A DNA stretch of 64,000 nucleotides from Pseudonocardia kujensis (GTDB taxonomy: Bacteria; Actinomycetota; Actinomycetes; Mycobacteriales; Pseudonocardiaceae), in contig NZ_JAJSOK010000015.1 of NCBI RefSeq assembly GCF_021283305.1, forward strand, positions 62,001 through 126,000. Direction: 5' to 3'. The translations under genes and the position numbers were made by a program. The notes under the pieces were generated by a model. The model was given only the letters and a program-made list of their open reading frames with translations, was not told the origin of the DNA and searched no databases. Each line of letters begins with the position of its first letter. Position 1 is the stretch's first letter. This document shows positions 39,392 through 49,089 of the stretch, piece after piece.

Positions 39392-40957
39392 GTGCCCCCG
39401 ACGCTCGACGCCGCCCTGCTCCGGCGCTGGGCCGCCGCCGCCGTGGCGGGGCTCGACCGGCACCGCGGCGAGCTCGACGCGATCAACGTCTTCCCGGTCG
39501 CCGACGCGGACACCGGCTCCAACATGCTCCTCACGATGAAGGCCGGCGCCGACGCCGTCGACCCGGTCTCGGAAGAGCCGGCGGAGGTCGCGGCGGCACT
39601 GGCCAAGGGCGCGCTGCGTGGTGCCCGCGGGAACTCCGGGACCATCCTCTCCCAGCTGCTGCGCGGCCTCGCCGAGGCCGTCGGCGCCGGCGAGGAGCTC
39701 ACGGCGGCGCTGCGCCGGGCCGCCGAGCTGACCACCGCCGCCGTCGCCGAGCCGCGCGAGGGCACCATGCTCACCGTCATCACCGCCGCGGCCGACGCCG
39801 CCGCCGAGCTCGGCGGGGACCCGGCGGCGGTCGCCGACGCCGCCCACGCGGCCGTCGCCCGCACCACCGGCCAGCTCGCCGAGCTGAGCCGGGCCGGAGT
39901 GGTCGACGCGGGCGGGCTCGGCATCGCCGTGGTGCTCGACGCCCTGGTCGAGGCCTGCGCGGGGCGGGTCCCGGAGCGGTCGCGGGTCGTCGTCCGGGAC
40001 CGGGCGGCGCTCACCGCGGCCCGCGAGTCCGGCTCCGAGCAGTACGACAGCGAGGTCATGTACCTGCTCGACCGCACCACCGACGACGCGGTCACCGCCC
40101 TGCGCGCGCGGCTGGCCACGCTCGGGGACTCCGTGGTCGTCGTCGGCGACGGGTCCGGGACCTGGAACGTGCACGTCCACTGCACGGACGTCGGGGCGGC
40201 GATCGAGGCCGGGGTCGAGGCGGGCCGGCCGCACCGGATCACCGTCATGCGCTTCGACGACCGTCCGCCCGAGCCCGAGCGGCCGGCCTTCCGCCGCCCG
40301 CGCGCGGTGCTGATGATCGCCTCGGGGCGCGGGGTGGCGGAGCTCGCCCGCGGCGCCGGGGCGGACGTGCTGGAGACGCGGCCCGGGCACACGGTGTCGG
40401 GCAGGGAGCTGGCCGACGCGGTCGACGCCACCGGCGCGGCCCACGTCGCCCTCATGACCTGCGACGTCGGCCTGCTCGGCCTGGCCTCCCGGGTCGCCGG
40501 TGCGGCGCGCGACGAGGGCCGCGAGGTCGTCGTGGTACCCACGACGTCGGTGCCGCAGGGCCTCGCCGCCCTCGCCGTGCACGACCTGTCCCGCAACGCC
40601 GCCGACGACGTCGTCGCGATGGCCGAGGCCGCCGCCGGCACCCGGACCGGTGGGCTCGTCGTGGCGGAGGCGGAGGCCCTCACGTGGGTCGGCCGGTGCG
40701 CGCCGGGGGAGGTGCTCGGGATGAGCGAGGGCGAGGTCGTGCTGATCGCCCCCGACCTGACTGTCGGTGCCCTGTGGTTGGCTCACCGCATGCTGACTCC
40801 GGGTGGTGAGCTCGTCACCGCGCTGTTGGGGGCGGATGCGCCCGAGGAGCTGGGCAGCGGGCTGGCCGAGGACCTGCGCCGCACCCACCCGGAGGTCGAC
40901 GTGGTGGTCTACCGCGGCGGGCAGGCGGACTTCCCGCTCGTGCTGGGGGTGGAGTAG
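39392..40957 (+). CDS. DAK2/DhaL domain protein, fatty acid kinase FakA-like
   Basis: The 521-residue protein has an N-terminal DhaL-type kinase domain (about residues 5-200): [20 protein letters not shown] with the metal-binding Asp cluster, [17 protein letters not shown] and [20 protein letters not shown]. The C-terminal FakA part is [33 protein letters not shown] and a degenerate last domain. In Firmicutes FakA phosphorylates fatty acids bound to FakB (DegV); no fakB gene is in the window. The gene lies directly before recG, overlapping its GTG by one base (TAGTG), as in many Gram-positive genomes. Confidence 0.9.
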   Translation: MPPTLDAALLRRWAAAAVAGLDRHRGELDAINVFPVADADTGSNMLLTMKAGADAVDPVSEEPAEVAAALAKGALRGARGNSGTILSQLLRGLAEAVGAGEELTAALRRAAELTTAAVAEPREGTMLTVITAAADAAAELGGDPAAVADAAHAAVARTTGQLAELSRAGVVDAGGLGIAVVLDALVEACAGRVPERSRVVVRDRAALTAARESGSEQYDSEVMYLLDRTTDDAVTALRARLATLGDSVVVVGDGSGTWNVHVHCTDVGAAIEAGVEAGRPHRITVMRFDDRPPEPERPAFRRPRAVLMIASGRGVAELARGAGADVLETRPGHTVSGRELADAVDATGAAHVALMTCDVGLLGLASRVAGAARDEGREVVVVPTTSVPQGLAALAVHDLSRNAADDVVAMAEAAAGTRTGGLVVAEAEALTWVGRCAPGEVLGMSEGEVVLIAPDLTVGALWLAHRMLTPGGELVTALLGADAPEELGSGLAEDLRRTHPEVDVVVYRGGQADFPLVLGVE

Positions 40958-43173
40958 TGGCCCTCACGAGGATCGACCTGGACACCCCGCTCCTCGACGT
41001 GGTCGGGAAGGCCTCGGCGAACGCGCTGGGCGGCAAGCTCGAGCTGCACACCGTCGGCGACCTGGTGCGGCACTACCCGCGCCGGTACGTCGAGCGCGGC
41101 AAGCTCACCGACATCGCCGGGCTCGAGGTGGGCGAGTACGTCACGGTGATCGCCACGGTGCAGTCGGCGACCACCCGTCCGATGCGCACCCGGCGCGGGA
41201 AGCTGATGAACTGCACGATCCGGGACGCCAAGGGCGCCACCCTGTCCTGCACCTTCTTCAACGCGCAGAAGGTGCAGTCCTTCATCCAGGTCGGGCGCAC
41301 GCTGATGTTCTCCGGCACGGTCTCGGTCTTCCGCACCGGCCGGCAGACCACGCTGCAGCTCACCCACCCCGAGTTCGAGGAGCTGGAGGAGGACGCCGAG
41401 GACCGGCCGTTCATCTCGATCTACCCGGCCACCAAGGGCGTCCGGTCGCAGGCCATCGCGCGCAGCGTCCGCCAGGTGCTCGCCCTGCTCGACGACCCGA
41501 CCGACCCGCTGCCCGAGGACCTCCGCCGGGAACACGAGCTCATGGCCCTCGGCACCGCGCTGCGCAAGATCCACGTGCCGCAGTCCGAGGCGGACCGGCA
41601 CGCGGCCCGGGGCCGGCTGGTGTGGGACGAGGCGTTCGGCGTCCAGCTCGCGCTGTCGCTGCAACGGGAGCGGGCGATGCACCGGCCCGCGGCGCCGTCG
41701 CCGCGCAAGGCCGGCGGGCTGCTCGAGGCGTTCGACGCGATCCTGCCGTTCCCGCTCACCGCCGGGCAGAAGTCGGTCGGCGAGGAGATCGCCGAGGACC
41801 TCGGCCGCCCGCTGCCGATGAACCGGCTCGTGCAGGGGGACGTCGGCGCGGGCAAGACCGTCGTCGCGTTGCGGGCGATGCTGCAGGTCGTCGACAACGG
41901 GCGACAGGCCGCGATGCTGGCCCCCACCGAGGTGCTCGCCACCCAGCACGCGCGGTCGCTGCGGGCGATGCTCGGGCCGCTCGGCCACGGGGGCGAGCTC
42001 GGCTCGTCCGAGGGAGCCACCCGGATCACGCTGCTCACCGGGTCGATGTCCACGGCGGAGCGGCGCCAGGCGCTGCTGGACATCCAGTCCGGGGCCGCGG
42101 GGATCGTCGTCGGGACGCACGCGATCATCGAGGACACGGTGGGCTTCGCCGAGCTCGGCCTGGTGGTGGTCGACGAGCAGCACCGGTTCGGTGTCGAGCA
42201 GCGGGACGCGCTGCGCGGCCGCGGCGAACGCACACCGCACCTGCTGGTCATGACGGCCACGCCGATCCCGCGGACCGTCGCCATGACCGTGTACGGCGAC
42301 CTGGAGGTCTCGGCGCTCACCGAGCTGCCCAAGGGCCGCTCGCCGATCAAGACCACGGTGGTGCCCGCAGGGGAGAAACCCTCGTGGCTCGAACGCGTGT
42401 GGGCCCGCATCCGCGAGGAGGTCGCGGAGGGCCACCAGTGCTACGTCGTGTTCCCGCGGGTGGGCGGGGAGTACGCGACCAAGAAGAAGGGCCGCGACCC
42501 GGAGGACGCCGACGACCCGGACGACGCCGGGGCGGACGGCGACGACGGCGAGCGCCGCCCGCCGCTGGCGGTGCTCGACATCGGGCCCAGGCTGGCCGAG
42601 GGGCCGCTGGCGGGGCTCCGGATCGGGATCCTGCACGGCAAGCTGCCCGCCGACGAGAAGGACGCGGTCATGCGGGCCTTCGACGCCGGTGAGCTCGACG
42701 TGCTCCTGGCCACCACGGTCATCGAGGTGGGCGTCGACGTCCCCAACGCGACCGGGATGATCATCATGGACGCGGACCGGTTCGGGCTCTCCCAGCTGCA
42801 CCAGCTCCGCGGCCGGGTGGGACGTGGCTCGGCGCCCGGGGTGTGCCTGCTGGTCACGGAGATGCCGGGTGGCACCACGGCCCGCGAGCGGCTCGACGCG
42901 ATCGCCTCCACCACGGACGGGTTCGAGCTCGCCCGGTTGGACCTGGAGCTGCGCCGCGAGGGCGACATCCTCGGCTCCTCGCAGTCCGGGCGGCGCTCGG
43001 GCCTCAAGCTGCTGTCGTTGCTGCGGCACGAGAACGTCATCTCCGCCGCCCGGCTCTCCGCGGCCCGGCTGGTCGCCTCCGACCCCGGCCTGGCCCACCA
43101 CCCCGGCCTGCGCGCCCTCGTCGCCGAGACGGTCGGGGACGAGGAGGCCGCCGCCTACCTCGACAAGGTGTAG
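40957..43173 (+). CDS. recG: ATP-dependent DNA helicase RecG
   Basis: The 738-residue protein has the wedge/OB domain (VGEYVTVIATVQSATTRPMR), Walker A VQGDVGAGKTVVALRAM, Walker B VVVDEQHRFGVEQ, MTATPIPRTVAMTVYGDLEV, and the RecG-specific LSQLHQLRGRVGRGSAPGVC. It unwinds branched DNA and remodels stalled forks. An acidic insert (about residues 510-530: DPEDADDPDDAGADGDDGE) separates two helicase motifs, common in actinobacteria. It is followed by a short 22-bp repeat array. Confidence 0.96.
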   Translation: MALTRIDLDTPLLDVVGKASANALGGKLELHTVGDLVRHYPRRYVERGKLTDIAGLEVGEYVTVIATVQSATTRPMRTRRGKLMNCTIRDAKGATLSCTFFNAQKVQSFIQVGRTLMFSGTVSVFRTGRQTTLQLTHPEFEELEEDAEDRPFISIYPATKGVRSQAIARSVRQVLALLDDPTDPLPEDLRREHELMALGTALRKIHVPQSEADRHAARGRLVWDEAFGVQLALSLQRERAMHRPAAPSPRKAGGLLEAFDAILPFPLTAGQKSVGEEIAEDLGRPLPMNRLVQGDVGAGKTVVALRAMLQVVDNGRQAAMLAPTEVLATQHARSLRAMLGPLGHGGELGSSEGATRITLLTGSMSTAERRQALLDIQSGAAGIVVGTHAIIEDTVGFAELGLVVVDEQHRFGVEQRDALRGRGERTPHLLVMTATPIPRTVAMTVYGDLEVSALTELPKGRSPIKTTVVPAGEKPSWLERVWARIREEVAEGHQCYVVFPRVGGEYATKKKGRDPEDADDPDDAGADGDDGERRPPLAVLDIGPRLAEGPLAGLRIGILHGKLPADEKDAVMRAFDAGELDVLLATTVIEVGVDVPNATGMIIMDADRFGLSQLHQLRGRVGRGSAPGVCLLVTEMPGGTTARERLDAIASTTDGFELARLDLELRREGDILGSSQSGRRSGLKLLSLLRHENVISAARLSAARLVASDPGLAHHPGLRALVAETVGDEEAAAYLDKV

Positions 43174-43187
43174 CCCCCGGGAACACC

Positions 43188-43253
43188 CGCGAGTCGGGAG
43201 TTCCGGCAGCGCGAGTCGGGAGTTCCTGCAGCGCGAGTCGGCACTTACGGGCG
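43188..43253 (+). repeat. 22-bp tandem repeat array, three units
   Basis: Three units at 43188, 43210 and 43232 of the same CGCGAGTCGggAGTTCCGG type as the array at 16305; the third is degenerate. It lies 15 bp after the recG stop, before a convergent minus-strand gene. Confidence 0.88.
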
Positions 43254-43324
43254 TCCGAACCTCACTTCTCGAGGACATGCCCGGATGGACATCTCGGTGC
43301 TCCGGGACCCGTCGACTCGTGGGA

Positions 43325-44185
43325 CTACGCGCTGAGCTGCCCCCGGCCCTCGTTCTCCAGGGCGGCCGCGGCGGCGCGGGGCAGGTGCACCACGCCCGCC
43401 TTCTCCAGCCGGGCCAGCTCGGACCGGGCCATCGCGTAGGCGGCGAGGCGCTCCGCGTCGTTGTCCGAGTCCCGCGCGGTGGTCAGCAGCTTGATCGCCC
43501 GCTCCACCGACGCGCGCTCCGTCGCCGACAGCGAGGAGTGCCGGATCCGCTCGGCCGCGTCGCGCGCGGCCTCCCACGCCCGCACCGCCCGGTCGACGGC
43601 GGCGACGAACATCTCCGCGTGGTGGCGGTCGGCCGGCCGGTGGTCGGTGTCGAGGGCCTGGGCCTCGGCGAACGCCTCGACGAACCGCCCGGTGCTGGGC
43701 ACCGAGACGTCCGCGAGGGCCGGCAGCCGCAGCACGGCCATCGGATCGCACTCGTAGGCCGTGTACTCCTCGCGCAGCCGGTCGAACCGCGCCCGGGCCT
43801 GCGCCCACGGCGGCGCCGGCGGGGCCTGCGGACGGGGCGCCGCGACCGGCGGCGGAGGGACCGGGCGGCGGCGCCCGGCCCGGTGCGCCGTGATCGCGAC
43901 GACGGCGAGCAGGAACAGCGGGGAGAAGGAGACCGCGGCGAAGGCGGTCGCGGCGGCGGCGCTGCCCAGCAGCCCGACGAGCAGGATGATCAGCGGGAGG
44001 GCGATCCACGGCGAGGGCACGGCCATCCCGGGCCGGTACGGGCCGTGGTGGCGGTGCGGCGGTCCCGCCGCCCGGCGCACCCGGCGCGCCGTCCGTTCAC
44101 CCGGATTCTCCCAGCGGAAACCCTGCCCCCGGCCGTAGCCGCCGGGCCCGCCGAAGCCGCCCGGGTGATGCGGACGCCGTGTCAT
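43325..44185 (-). CDS. membrane protein of unknown function with coiled C-terminal domain
   Basis: The 286-residue protein has a Gly/His/Arg/Pro-rich N-terminus (HHPGGFGGPGGYGRGQGFRW). Two close hydrophobic helices follow (about residues 58-95: WIALPLIILLVGLLGSAAAA, FLLAVVAITAHRAG), then a Pro-rich linker and a soluble helical domain from about residue 125 (ARARFDRLREEYTAYECDPM, EMFVAAVDRAVRAWEAARDA, RASVERAIKLLTTARDSDND). Similar actinobacterial proteins are annotated only as hypothetical. ATG 44185 lies 9 nt after GGGTAC; an AAGGAGG is present but ends only 1 nt before the ATG, too close to work normally. Confidence 0.85.
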   Translation of the reverse strand: MTRRPHHPGGFGGPGGYGRGQGFRWENPGERTARRVRRAAGPPHRHHGPYRPGMAVPSPWIALPLIILLVGLLGSAAAATAFAAVSFSPLFLLAVVAITAHRAGRRRPVPPPPVAAPRPQAPPAPPWAQARARFDRLREEYTAYECDPMAVLRLPALADVSVPSTGRFVEAFAEAQALDTDHRPADRHHAEMFVAAVDRAVRAWEAARDAAERIRHSSLSATERASVERAIKLLTTARDSDNDAERLAAYAMARSELARLEKAGVVHLPRAAAAALENEGRGQLSA

Positions 44186-44194
44186 GCCTCCTTG

Positions 44195-44200
44195 GTACCC
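44195..44200 (-). promoter_or_regulatory. GGGTAC element before the membrane protein gene
   Basis: GGGTAC (44200-44195) ends exactly 9 nt before the ATG at 44185, as at three other genes in the window. A GNNT at 14-16 nt upstream is not found here, so this copy is the weakest. Confidence 0.4.
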
Positions 44201-44445
44201 GAACGGGTGGTGACGTGCATCGACCCTGCGGGGGAATGTCCCGGTCGGCCGCGTTCGCCGGCGCCGCGGGTCTCAGCGCCGTCTCAGCCACCCCGCCGTG
44301 GTGACGGCCGCCCCCCGGGCCCGCGCACCGTGTCCCATCAGGTGGTTCTCCGGTCGACGGCCGTCCGGGCCGCGTGCCACGATTCCCCGTCCCCGCCGCC
44401 ACCGCGGCGCGGACGCACGTCACGTCCGACGGACCAGGGAGCCGG

Positions 44446-47400
44446 ATGTTCTCGAAAGTGCTGGTGGCCAACCGCGGGGAGATCGCGATCCGGGCGTTCC
44501 GGGCCGCGTTCGAGCTGGGGATCTCGACGGTGGCGGTGTTCCCCTACGAGGACCGCAACTCGCTGCACCGGGCGAAGGCCGACGAGTCGTACCTGATCGG
44601 CGAGCGCGGCCACCCCGTCCGCGCCTACCTGTCGGTCGAGGAGATCATCAGGGCCGCGAAGAAGGCCGGCGCCGACGCCGTCTACCCGGGCTACGGCTTC
44701 CTCTCCGAGAACCCCGATCTGGCCGCCGCCTGCCACGAGGCCGGCATCACCTTCGTCGGGCCGCCGTCGGAGGTCCTGCACCTGACCGGCAACAAGTCCC
44801 GGGCGGTCGCGGCCGCGCGCGAGGCGGGGGTGCCGGTGCTGAAGTCGTCGGAGCCCTCGGACGACGTGGAGACCCTGCTCGCCGCGGCCGACGAGGTCGG
44901 CTTCCCGATCTTCGTCAAGGCGGTCGCCGGCGGCGGCGGGCGCGGGATGCGCCGGGTGCTGCGCCCGGAGGACCTGCGCGACGCCGTCGAGGCCGCCTCG
45001 CGGGAGGCCGAGTCGGCCTTCGGCGACGGCACCGTGTTCCTCGAGCAGGCGGTGGTGAACCCCCGCCACATCGAGGTGCAGATCCTGGCCGACGGCGAGG
45101 GCAACGTCGTGCACCTGTTCGAGCGGGACTGCTCGGTGCAGCGGCGCCACCAGAAGGTCGTGGAGATCGCGCCGGCGCCGAACCTGGACCCGGAGCTGCG
45201 CGAGCGCATCTGCGCCGACGCCGTGAGCTTCGCCCGCCACATCGGCTACCGCAACGCGGGCACCGTCGAGTTCCTGGTCGACGAGCGCGGCAACCACGTC
45301 TTCATCGAGATGAACCCGCGCATCCAGGTCGAGCACACGGTGACCGAGCAGGTCACCGACCGGGACCTGGTGATCGCCCAGCTGCGCATCGCGTCGGGTC
45401 TGACGCTGCCGGAGCTGCACCTGACCCAGGACGAGGTCACGCTCTCCGGCGCGGCCCTGCAGTGCCGCGTCACCACCGAGGACCCGGCCAACGGCTTCCG
45501 CCCCGACACCGGCGTGATCAGCGCCTACCGCTCGCCCGGCGGCCCCGGGGTGCGGCTCGACGGCGGCACCGTGCACACCGGCGCCGAGGTGTCGGCGCAC
45601 TTCGACTCCATGCTGGTCAAGCTGACCTGCCACGGCCACGACTTCGCCAACGCCGTGCGCCGGGCCCGCCGCGCGATCGCCGAGTTCCGGATCCGCGGCG
45701 TCTCCACGAACCTGCCGTTCCTCGCCGCGGTGCTCGACGACCCGGACTTCGCCGCCGGGCGGATCACCACGAGCTTCATCGAGGACCGGCCGGAGCTGCT
45801 GAAGGCACGCCCCTCGGCCGACCGTGGTTCGCGGATGCTGGCCTACCTGGCCGACGTCACCGTGAACCGGCCGAACGGTCCGCGGCCCGAGGTCGTCGAG
45901 CCCGTCGACAAGCTGCCGCCGGTGGACCTGGGCGCCGAGCCGCCCGCCGGGTCCGCCCAGCTGCTGCGCGAGCTCGGGCCGGAGGGTTTCGCGCGGCGGC
46001 TGCGCGACCAGAAGGCCGTCGCGGTCACCGACACGACCTTCCGCGACGCGCACCAGTCCCTGCTGGCCACCCGCATCCGCACGCGGGACCTGCTGGCGGT
46101 CGCCCCGCACGTCGCGCGGATGGCGCCGGAGCTGCTGAGCCTGGAGTGCTGGGGCGGGGCGACCTACGACGTCGCACTGCGGTTCCTCGCCGAGGACCCG
46201 TGGGAGCGGCTGGCCGCGCTGAAGGAGGCCGTGCCGAACATCTGCACGCAGATGCTGCTGCGCGGGCGCAACACGGTGGGCTACACGCCGTACCCGACCG
46301 AGGTGACGGACGCGTTCGTCGCCGAGGCGGCGAAGACCGGCATGGACATCTTCCGGATCTTCGACGCGCTCAACGACATCTCCCAGATGCGCCCGGCCAT
46401 CGAGGCCGTCCGCAACACCGGCACGGCCGTCGCCGAGGTCGCGCTCTGCTACACCGCGGACCTGTCCGACCCGGGCGAGCAGCTCTACACGCTCGACTAC
46501 TACCTGCGCCTCGCCGAGCAGATCGTCGACGCCGGCGCGCACGTGCTGGCGATCAAGGACATGGCCGGGCTGCTGCGCCCGCCGGCCGCGCGCACCCTCG
46601 TCGAGGCCCTGCGCAGCCGGTTCGACCTGCCGGTGCACCTGCACACCCACGACACCGCGGGCGGCCAGCTGGCCACGCTCATCACCGCGATCGACGCCGG
46701 GGTCGACGCCGTCGACGGCGCGGTCGCGTCGATGGCCGGCACCACCAGCCAGCCCTCGCTCTCGGCGCTGGTCGCCGCCACCGACCACACCGAGCGGGCG
46801 TCCGGGATCTCGCTGCAGGCGGTGAGCGACCTGGAGCCCTACTGGGAGGCGGTGCGGAAGGTCTACGCGCCGTTCGAGTCCGGGCTCGCCTCGCCGACCG
46901 GCCGGGTCTACCACCACGAGATCCCGGGCGGGCAGCTGTCCAACCTGCGTCAGCAGGCGATCGCGCTCGGCCTGGGGGACCGGTTCGAGCTGATCGAGGA
47001 CTGCTACGCCGCCGCGGACCGGATGCTGGGCCGGCTGGTCAAGGTCACGCCGTCGTCGAAGGTCGTGGGCGATCTCGCGCTGCACCTGGTCGGCGCGGGC
47101 GTCACGGCCGAGGACTTCGAGTCCGACCCGGGCAAGTTCGACGTCCCGGACTCGGTCATCGGGTTCCTGCGCGGCGAGCTGGGTGACCCGCCCGGCGGCT
47201 GGCCGGAGCCGTTCCGGACCCGGGCGCTGGAGGGCCGCTCGCCGGAGGCCGAGCACGCCGAGCTGAGCATCGAGGACCGGCGGGGGCTGCGCGACCACCC
47301 CCGGCAGACGTTGAACCGCCTGCTGTTCCCCGCCCCGACCAAGGAGTTCGACGCCCACCGGGAGCACTACGGCGACACCAGCGTGCTGTCGTCGAAGGAC

Positions 47401-47823
47401 TTCTTCTACGGGCTCGAGCCCGACCTCGAGCACACCGTCACCCTCGAGCAGGGCGTGACGCTGCTCATCGAGCTGGAGGCGATCTCGGAGGCCGACGAGC
47501 GCGGCTACCGGACCGTGCTGACCACGCTCAACGGGCAGCTGCGGCCGGTCTCCGTGCGCGACCGGTCCATCCAGACGGACGTCAAGGCGGCCGAGAAGGC
47601 CGAGCGCGGCAACGACCACCACGTGGCCGCGCCGTTCGGCGGCGTCGTCACGCTGCAGGTGGGCGAGGGCGACTCGGTGTCCGCCGGGCAGACCGTCGCG
47701 ACGATCGAGGCGATGAAGATGGAGGCCAGCATCTCCGCCCAGCGCGGCGGCGCCGTCTCCCGGCTCGCCATCGGCAAGGTCCAGCAGGTGGAGGGCGGCG
47801 ACCTGCTGCTGGAGATCGAGTAG
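44446..47823 (+). CDS. pyc: pyruvate carboxylase
   Basis: The 1125-residue protein is a single-chain pyruvate carboxylase. The biotin carboxylase domain covers 1-450 (FSKVLVANRGEIAIRAFRAA, VKAVAGGGGRGMR, FIEMNPRIQVEHTVTE). The carboxyltransferase domain covers about 525-800 (VTDTTFRDAHQSLLATRIRT, ECWGGATYDVALRFL, LHTHDTAGGQLATLITAIDA). The tetramerisation part comes next and then the biotinyl domain with EAMKMEAS, Lys1091 being the biotin site. It makes oxaloacetate from pyruvate and bicarbonate, refilling the TCA cycle, which complements the glyoxylate-consuming genes. ATG 44446 has GGGAG upstream; an in-frame GTG 72 bp earlier is not conserved-looking. Confidence 0.97.
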   Translation: MFSKVLVANRGEIAIRAFRAAFELGISTVAVFPYEDRNSLHRAKADESYLIGERGHPVRAYLSVEEIIRAAKKAGADAVYPGYGFLSENPDLAAACHEAGITFVGPPSEVLHLTGNKSRAVAAAREAGVPVLKSSEPSDDVETLLAAADEVGFPIFVKAVAGGGGRGMRRVLRPEDLRDAVEAASREAESAFGDGTVFLEQAVVNPRHIEVQILADGEGNVVHLFERDCSVQRRHQKVVEIAPAPNLDPELRERICADAVSFARHIGYRNAGTVEFLVDERGNHVFIEMNPRIQVEHTVTEQVTDRDLVIAQLRIASGLTLPELHLTQDEVTLSGAALQCRVTTEDPANGFRPDTGVISAYRSPGGPGVRLDGGTVHTGAEVSAHFDSMLVKLTCHGHDFANAVRRARRAIAEFRIRGVSTNLPFLAAVLDDPDFAAGRITTSFIEDRPELLKARPSADRGSRMLAYLADVTVNRPNGPRPEVVEPVDKLPPVDLGAEPPAGSAQLLRELGPEGFARRLRDQKAVAVTDTTFRDAHQSLLATRIRTRDLLAVAPHVARMAPELLSLECWGGATYDVALRFLAEDPWERLAALKEAVPNICTQMLLRGRNTVGYTPYPTEVTDAFVAEAAKTGMDIFRIFDALNDISQMRPAIEAVRNTGTAVAEVALCYTADLSDPGEQLYTLDYYLRLAEQIVDAGAHVLAIKDMAGLLRPPAARTLVEALRSRFDLPVHLHTHDTAGGQLATLITAIDAGVDAVDGAVASMAGTTSQPSLSALVAATDHTERASGISLQAVSDLEPYWEAVRKVYAPFESGLASPTGRVYHHEIPGGQLSNLRQQAIALGLGDRFELIEDCYAAADRMLGRLVKVTPSSKVVGDLALHLVGAGVTAEDFESDPGKFDVPDSVIGFLRGELGDPPGGWPEPFRTRALEGRSPEAEHAELSIEDRRGLRDHPRQTLNRLLFPAPTKEFDAHREHYGDTSVLSSKDFFYGLEPDLEHTVTLEQGVTLLIELEAISEADERGYRTVLTTLNGQLRPVSVRDRSIQTDVKAAEKAERGNDHHVAAPFGGVVTLQVGEGDSVSAGQTVATIEAMKMEASISAQRGGAVSRLAIGKVQQVEGGDLLLEIE

Positions 47824-47840
47824 CCGACCCGACCGCACGA

Positions 47841-47879
47841 ACGGCACTTCCGTGCGCTAGGACTGCACGGGAGTGCCGT
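47841..47879 (+). terminator. terminator after pyc
   Basis: ACGGCACTTCCGTGC and GCACGGGAGTGCCGT form a 15-bp stem (one G-U pair) around a 9-nt loop, 17 bp after the pyc stop and ahead of rsmD. Confidence 0.85.
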
Positions 47880-47902
47880 CGGCGTGATCGGAGGTGGGCG
47901 CG

Positions 47903-48496
47903 TTGACCAGGATCATCGCGGGGCGCGCCCGCGGGCGTCGGCTCGCCGTCCCCGGCGCCGGCACCCGGCCCACCTCGGACCGGGTGCGGGAGGCGCTGTT
48001 CTCCGCGCTCGACCACGACCCGGGCCTCGAGGGCGCCGCGGTGCTCGACCTCTGCGCGGGCACCGGGGCCCTCGGGCTCGAGGCGCTGTCCCGCGGGGCG
48101 GCGCACGCCCTGTTCGTCGAGTCGGACCGCAAGGCGGCCGGGGTGCTGCGCCGCAACGTCGCGACGGTCGGGCTGGGCGGGGAGGTCCGGCTCGGCGCGG
48201 CCGGGACCGTCCTCGCCGGACCCGCGCCGCGGCCGTTCGACCTCGTGCTGGTCGACCCGCCCTACGCCGTGACCGACGCGGAGGTCGCGGCCTGGCTGCA
48301 CGCGGCCGCCGTCCACGGCTGGCTGGCCGCGGACGCCGTGGTGATCGTCGAGCGGGGCCGGTCCGGGGGAAGTCGCGCCGCCGGTTTCCCCTGGCCGGAA
48401 CCGCTCGAAGGGGTGCGTGAGCGTCGTTACGGGGACACCGTGGTCCACGTCGGCGGCTGTTACGGTCCGGCCATGCCAGCTGAGGCGCAGCGATGA
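47903..48496 (+). CDS. rsmD: 16S rRNA (guanine966-N2)-methyltransferase
   Basis: The 197-residue protein starts [20 protein letters not shown] and has [16 protein letters not shown], the SAM-binding [20 protein letters not shown] and the catalytic [13 protein letters not shown] 47903 is preferred because GGAGGT stands 8 nt before it and TRIIAG is the usual family N-terminus; GTG 47894 is the alternative. Its stop overlaps the coaD ATG, a very common pairing in bacteria. Confidence 0.93.
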   Translation: MTRIIAGRARGRRLAVPGAGTRPTSDRVREALFSALDHDPGLEGAAVLDLCAGTGALGLEALSRGAAHALFVESDRKAAGVLRRNVATVGLGGEVRLGAAGTVLAGPAPRPFDLVLVDPPYAVTDAEVAAWLHAAAVHGWLAADAVVIVERGRSGGSRAAGFPWPEPLEGVRERRYGDTVVHVGGCYGPAMPAEAQR

Positions 48497-48975
48497 GGCG
48501 CGCGGTCTGTCCCGGCTCGTTCGACCCCGTGACGCTCGGCCATCTCGACGTCATCTCGCGGGCCGCCGGCCTGTTCGACGAGGTCGTCGTCGCCGTGCTG
48601 ATCAACAAGAAGAAGCAGGGCCTGTTCTCCGTCGAGGAGCGCATCGCGATGCTCGAGGAGACCACGGCCGACCTCCCGAACGTCCGCGCCGACTCCTTCC
48701 ACGGCCTGCTGGTCGACTACTGCCGGGCGCACGACATCAAGGCCATCGTCAAGGGCCTGCGTGCCGTCACCGACTTCGACTACGAGCTGCAGATGGCGCA
48801 GATGAACCAGCGGCTCTCCGGCGTCGACACGCTGTTCATGTCGACCAACCCCGAGTTCAGCTTCCTGTCCAGCTCGCTGGTCAAGGAGGTCGCGACCTAC
48901 GGCGGCGACGTCGGGCACCTCCTGCCGCCCACGGTGCACCGCCAGCTCCTCGACCGGATCGCCGAGCGCAGCTGA
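48493..48975 (+). CDS. coaD: phosphopantetheine adenylyltransferase
   Basis: The 160-residue protein starts [20 protein letters not shown] with the nucleotidyltransferase T/HxGH motif, and has [39 protein letters not shown] and the ISSS-like [12 protein letters not shown] loop. It makes dephospho-CoA from phosphopantetheine and ATP. It is coupled to rsmD by ATGA. Confidence 0.97.
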   Translation: MRRAVCPGSFDPVTLGHLDVISRAAGLFDEVVVAVLINKKKQGLFSVEERIAMLEETTADLPNVRADSFHGLLVDYCRAHDIKAIVKGLRAVTDFDYELQMAQMNQRLSGVDTLFMSTNPEFSFLSSSLVKEVATYGGDVGHLLPPTVHRQLLDRIAERS

Positions 48976-49026
48976 GGTCCGTACCCCGGTGCCGCGCGGA
49001 TCATTCCGTGATCACCCGGACGGAAC

Positions 49027-49055
49027 TTGACACGCCCTGGGCGCGGCGAATACGG
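49027..49055 (+). promoter_or_regulatory. candidate promoter of sepIVA
   Basis: A perfect TTGACA (49027-49032) is followed after 17 nt by ATACGG. The -10 fit is poor, but a start near 49062 would give a 28-nt leader with GAGAGGA before the GTG at 49090. Confidence 0.4.
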
Positions 49056-49089
49056 GGAACCGCGCCGTGCCGGTGAGAGGATCGCGGCC

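Noticed and set aside
44338..47847. 1169-codon minus-strand open frame opposite pyc
   Set aside because: Shadow of pyruvate carboxylase, with no recognisable motifs.
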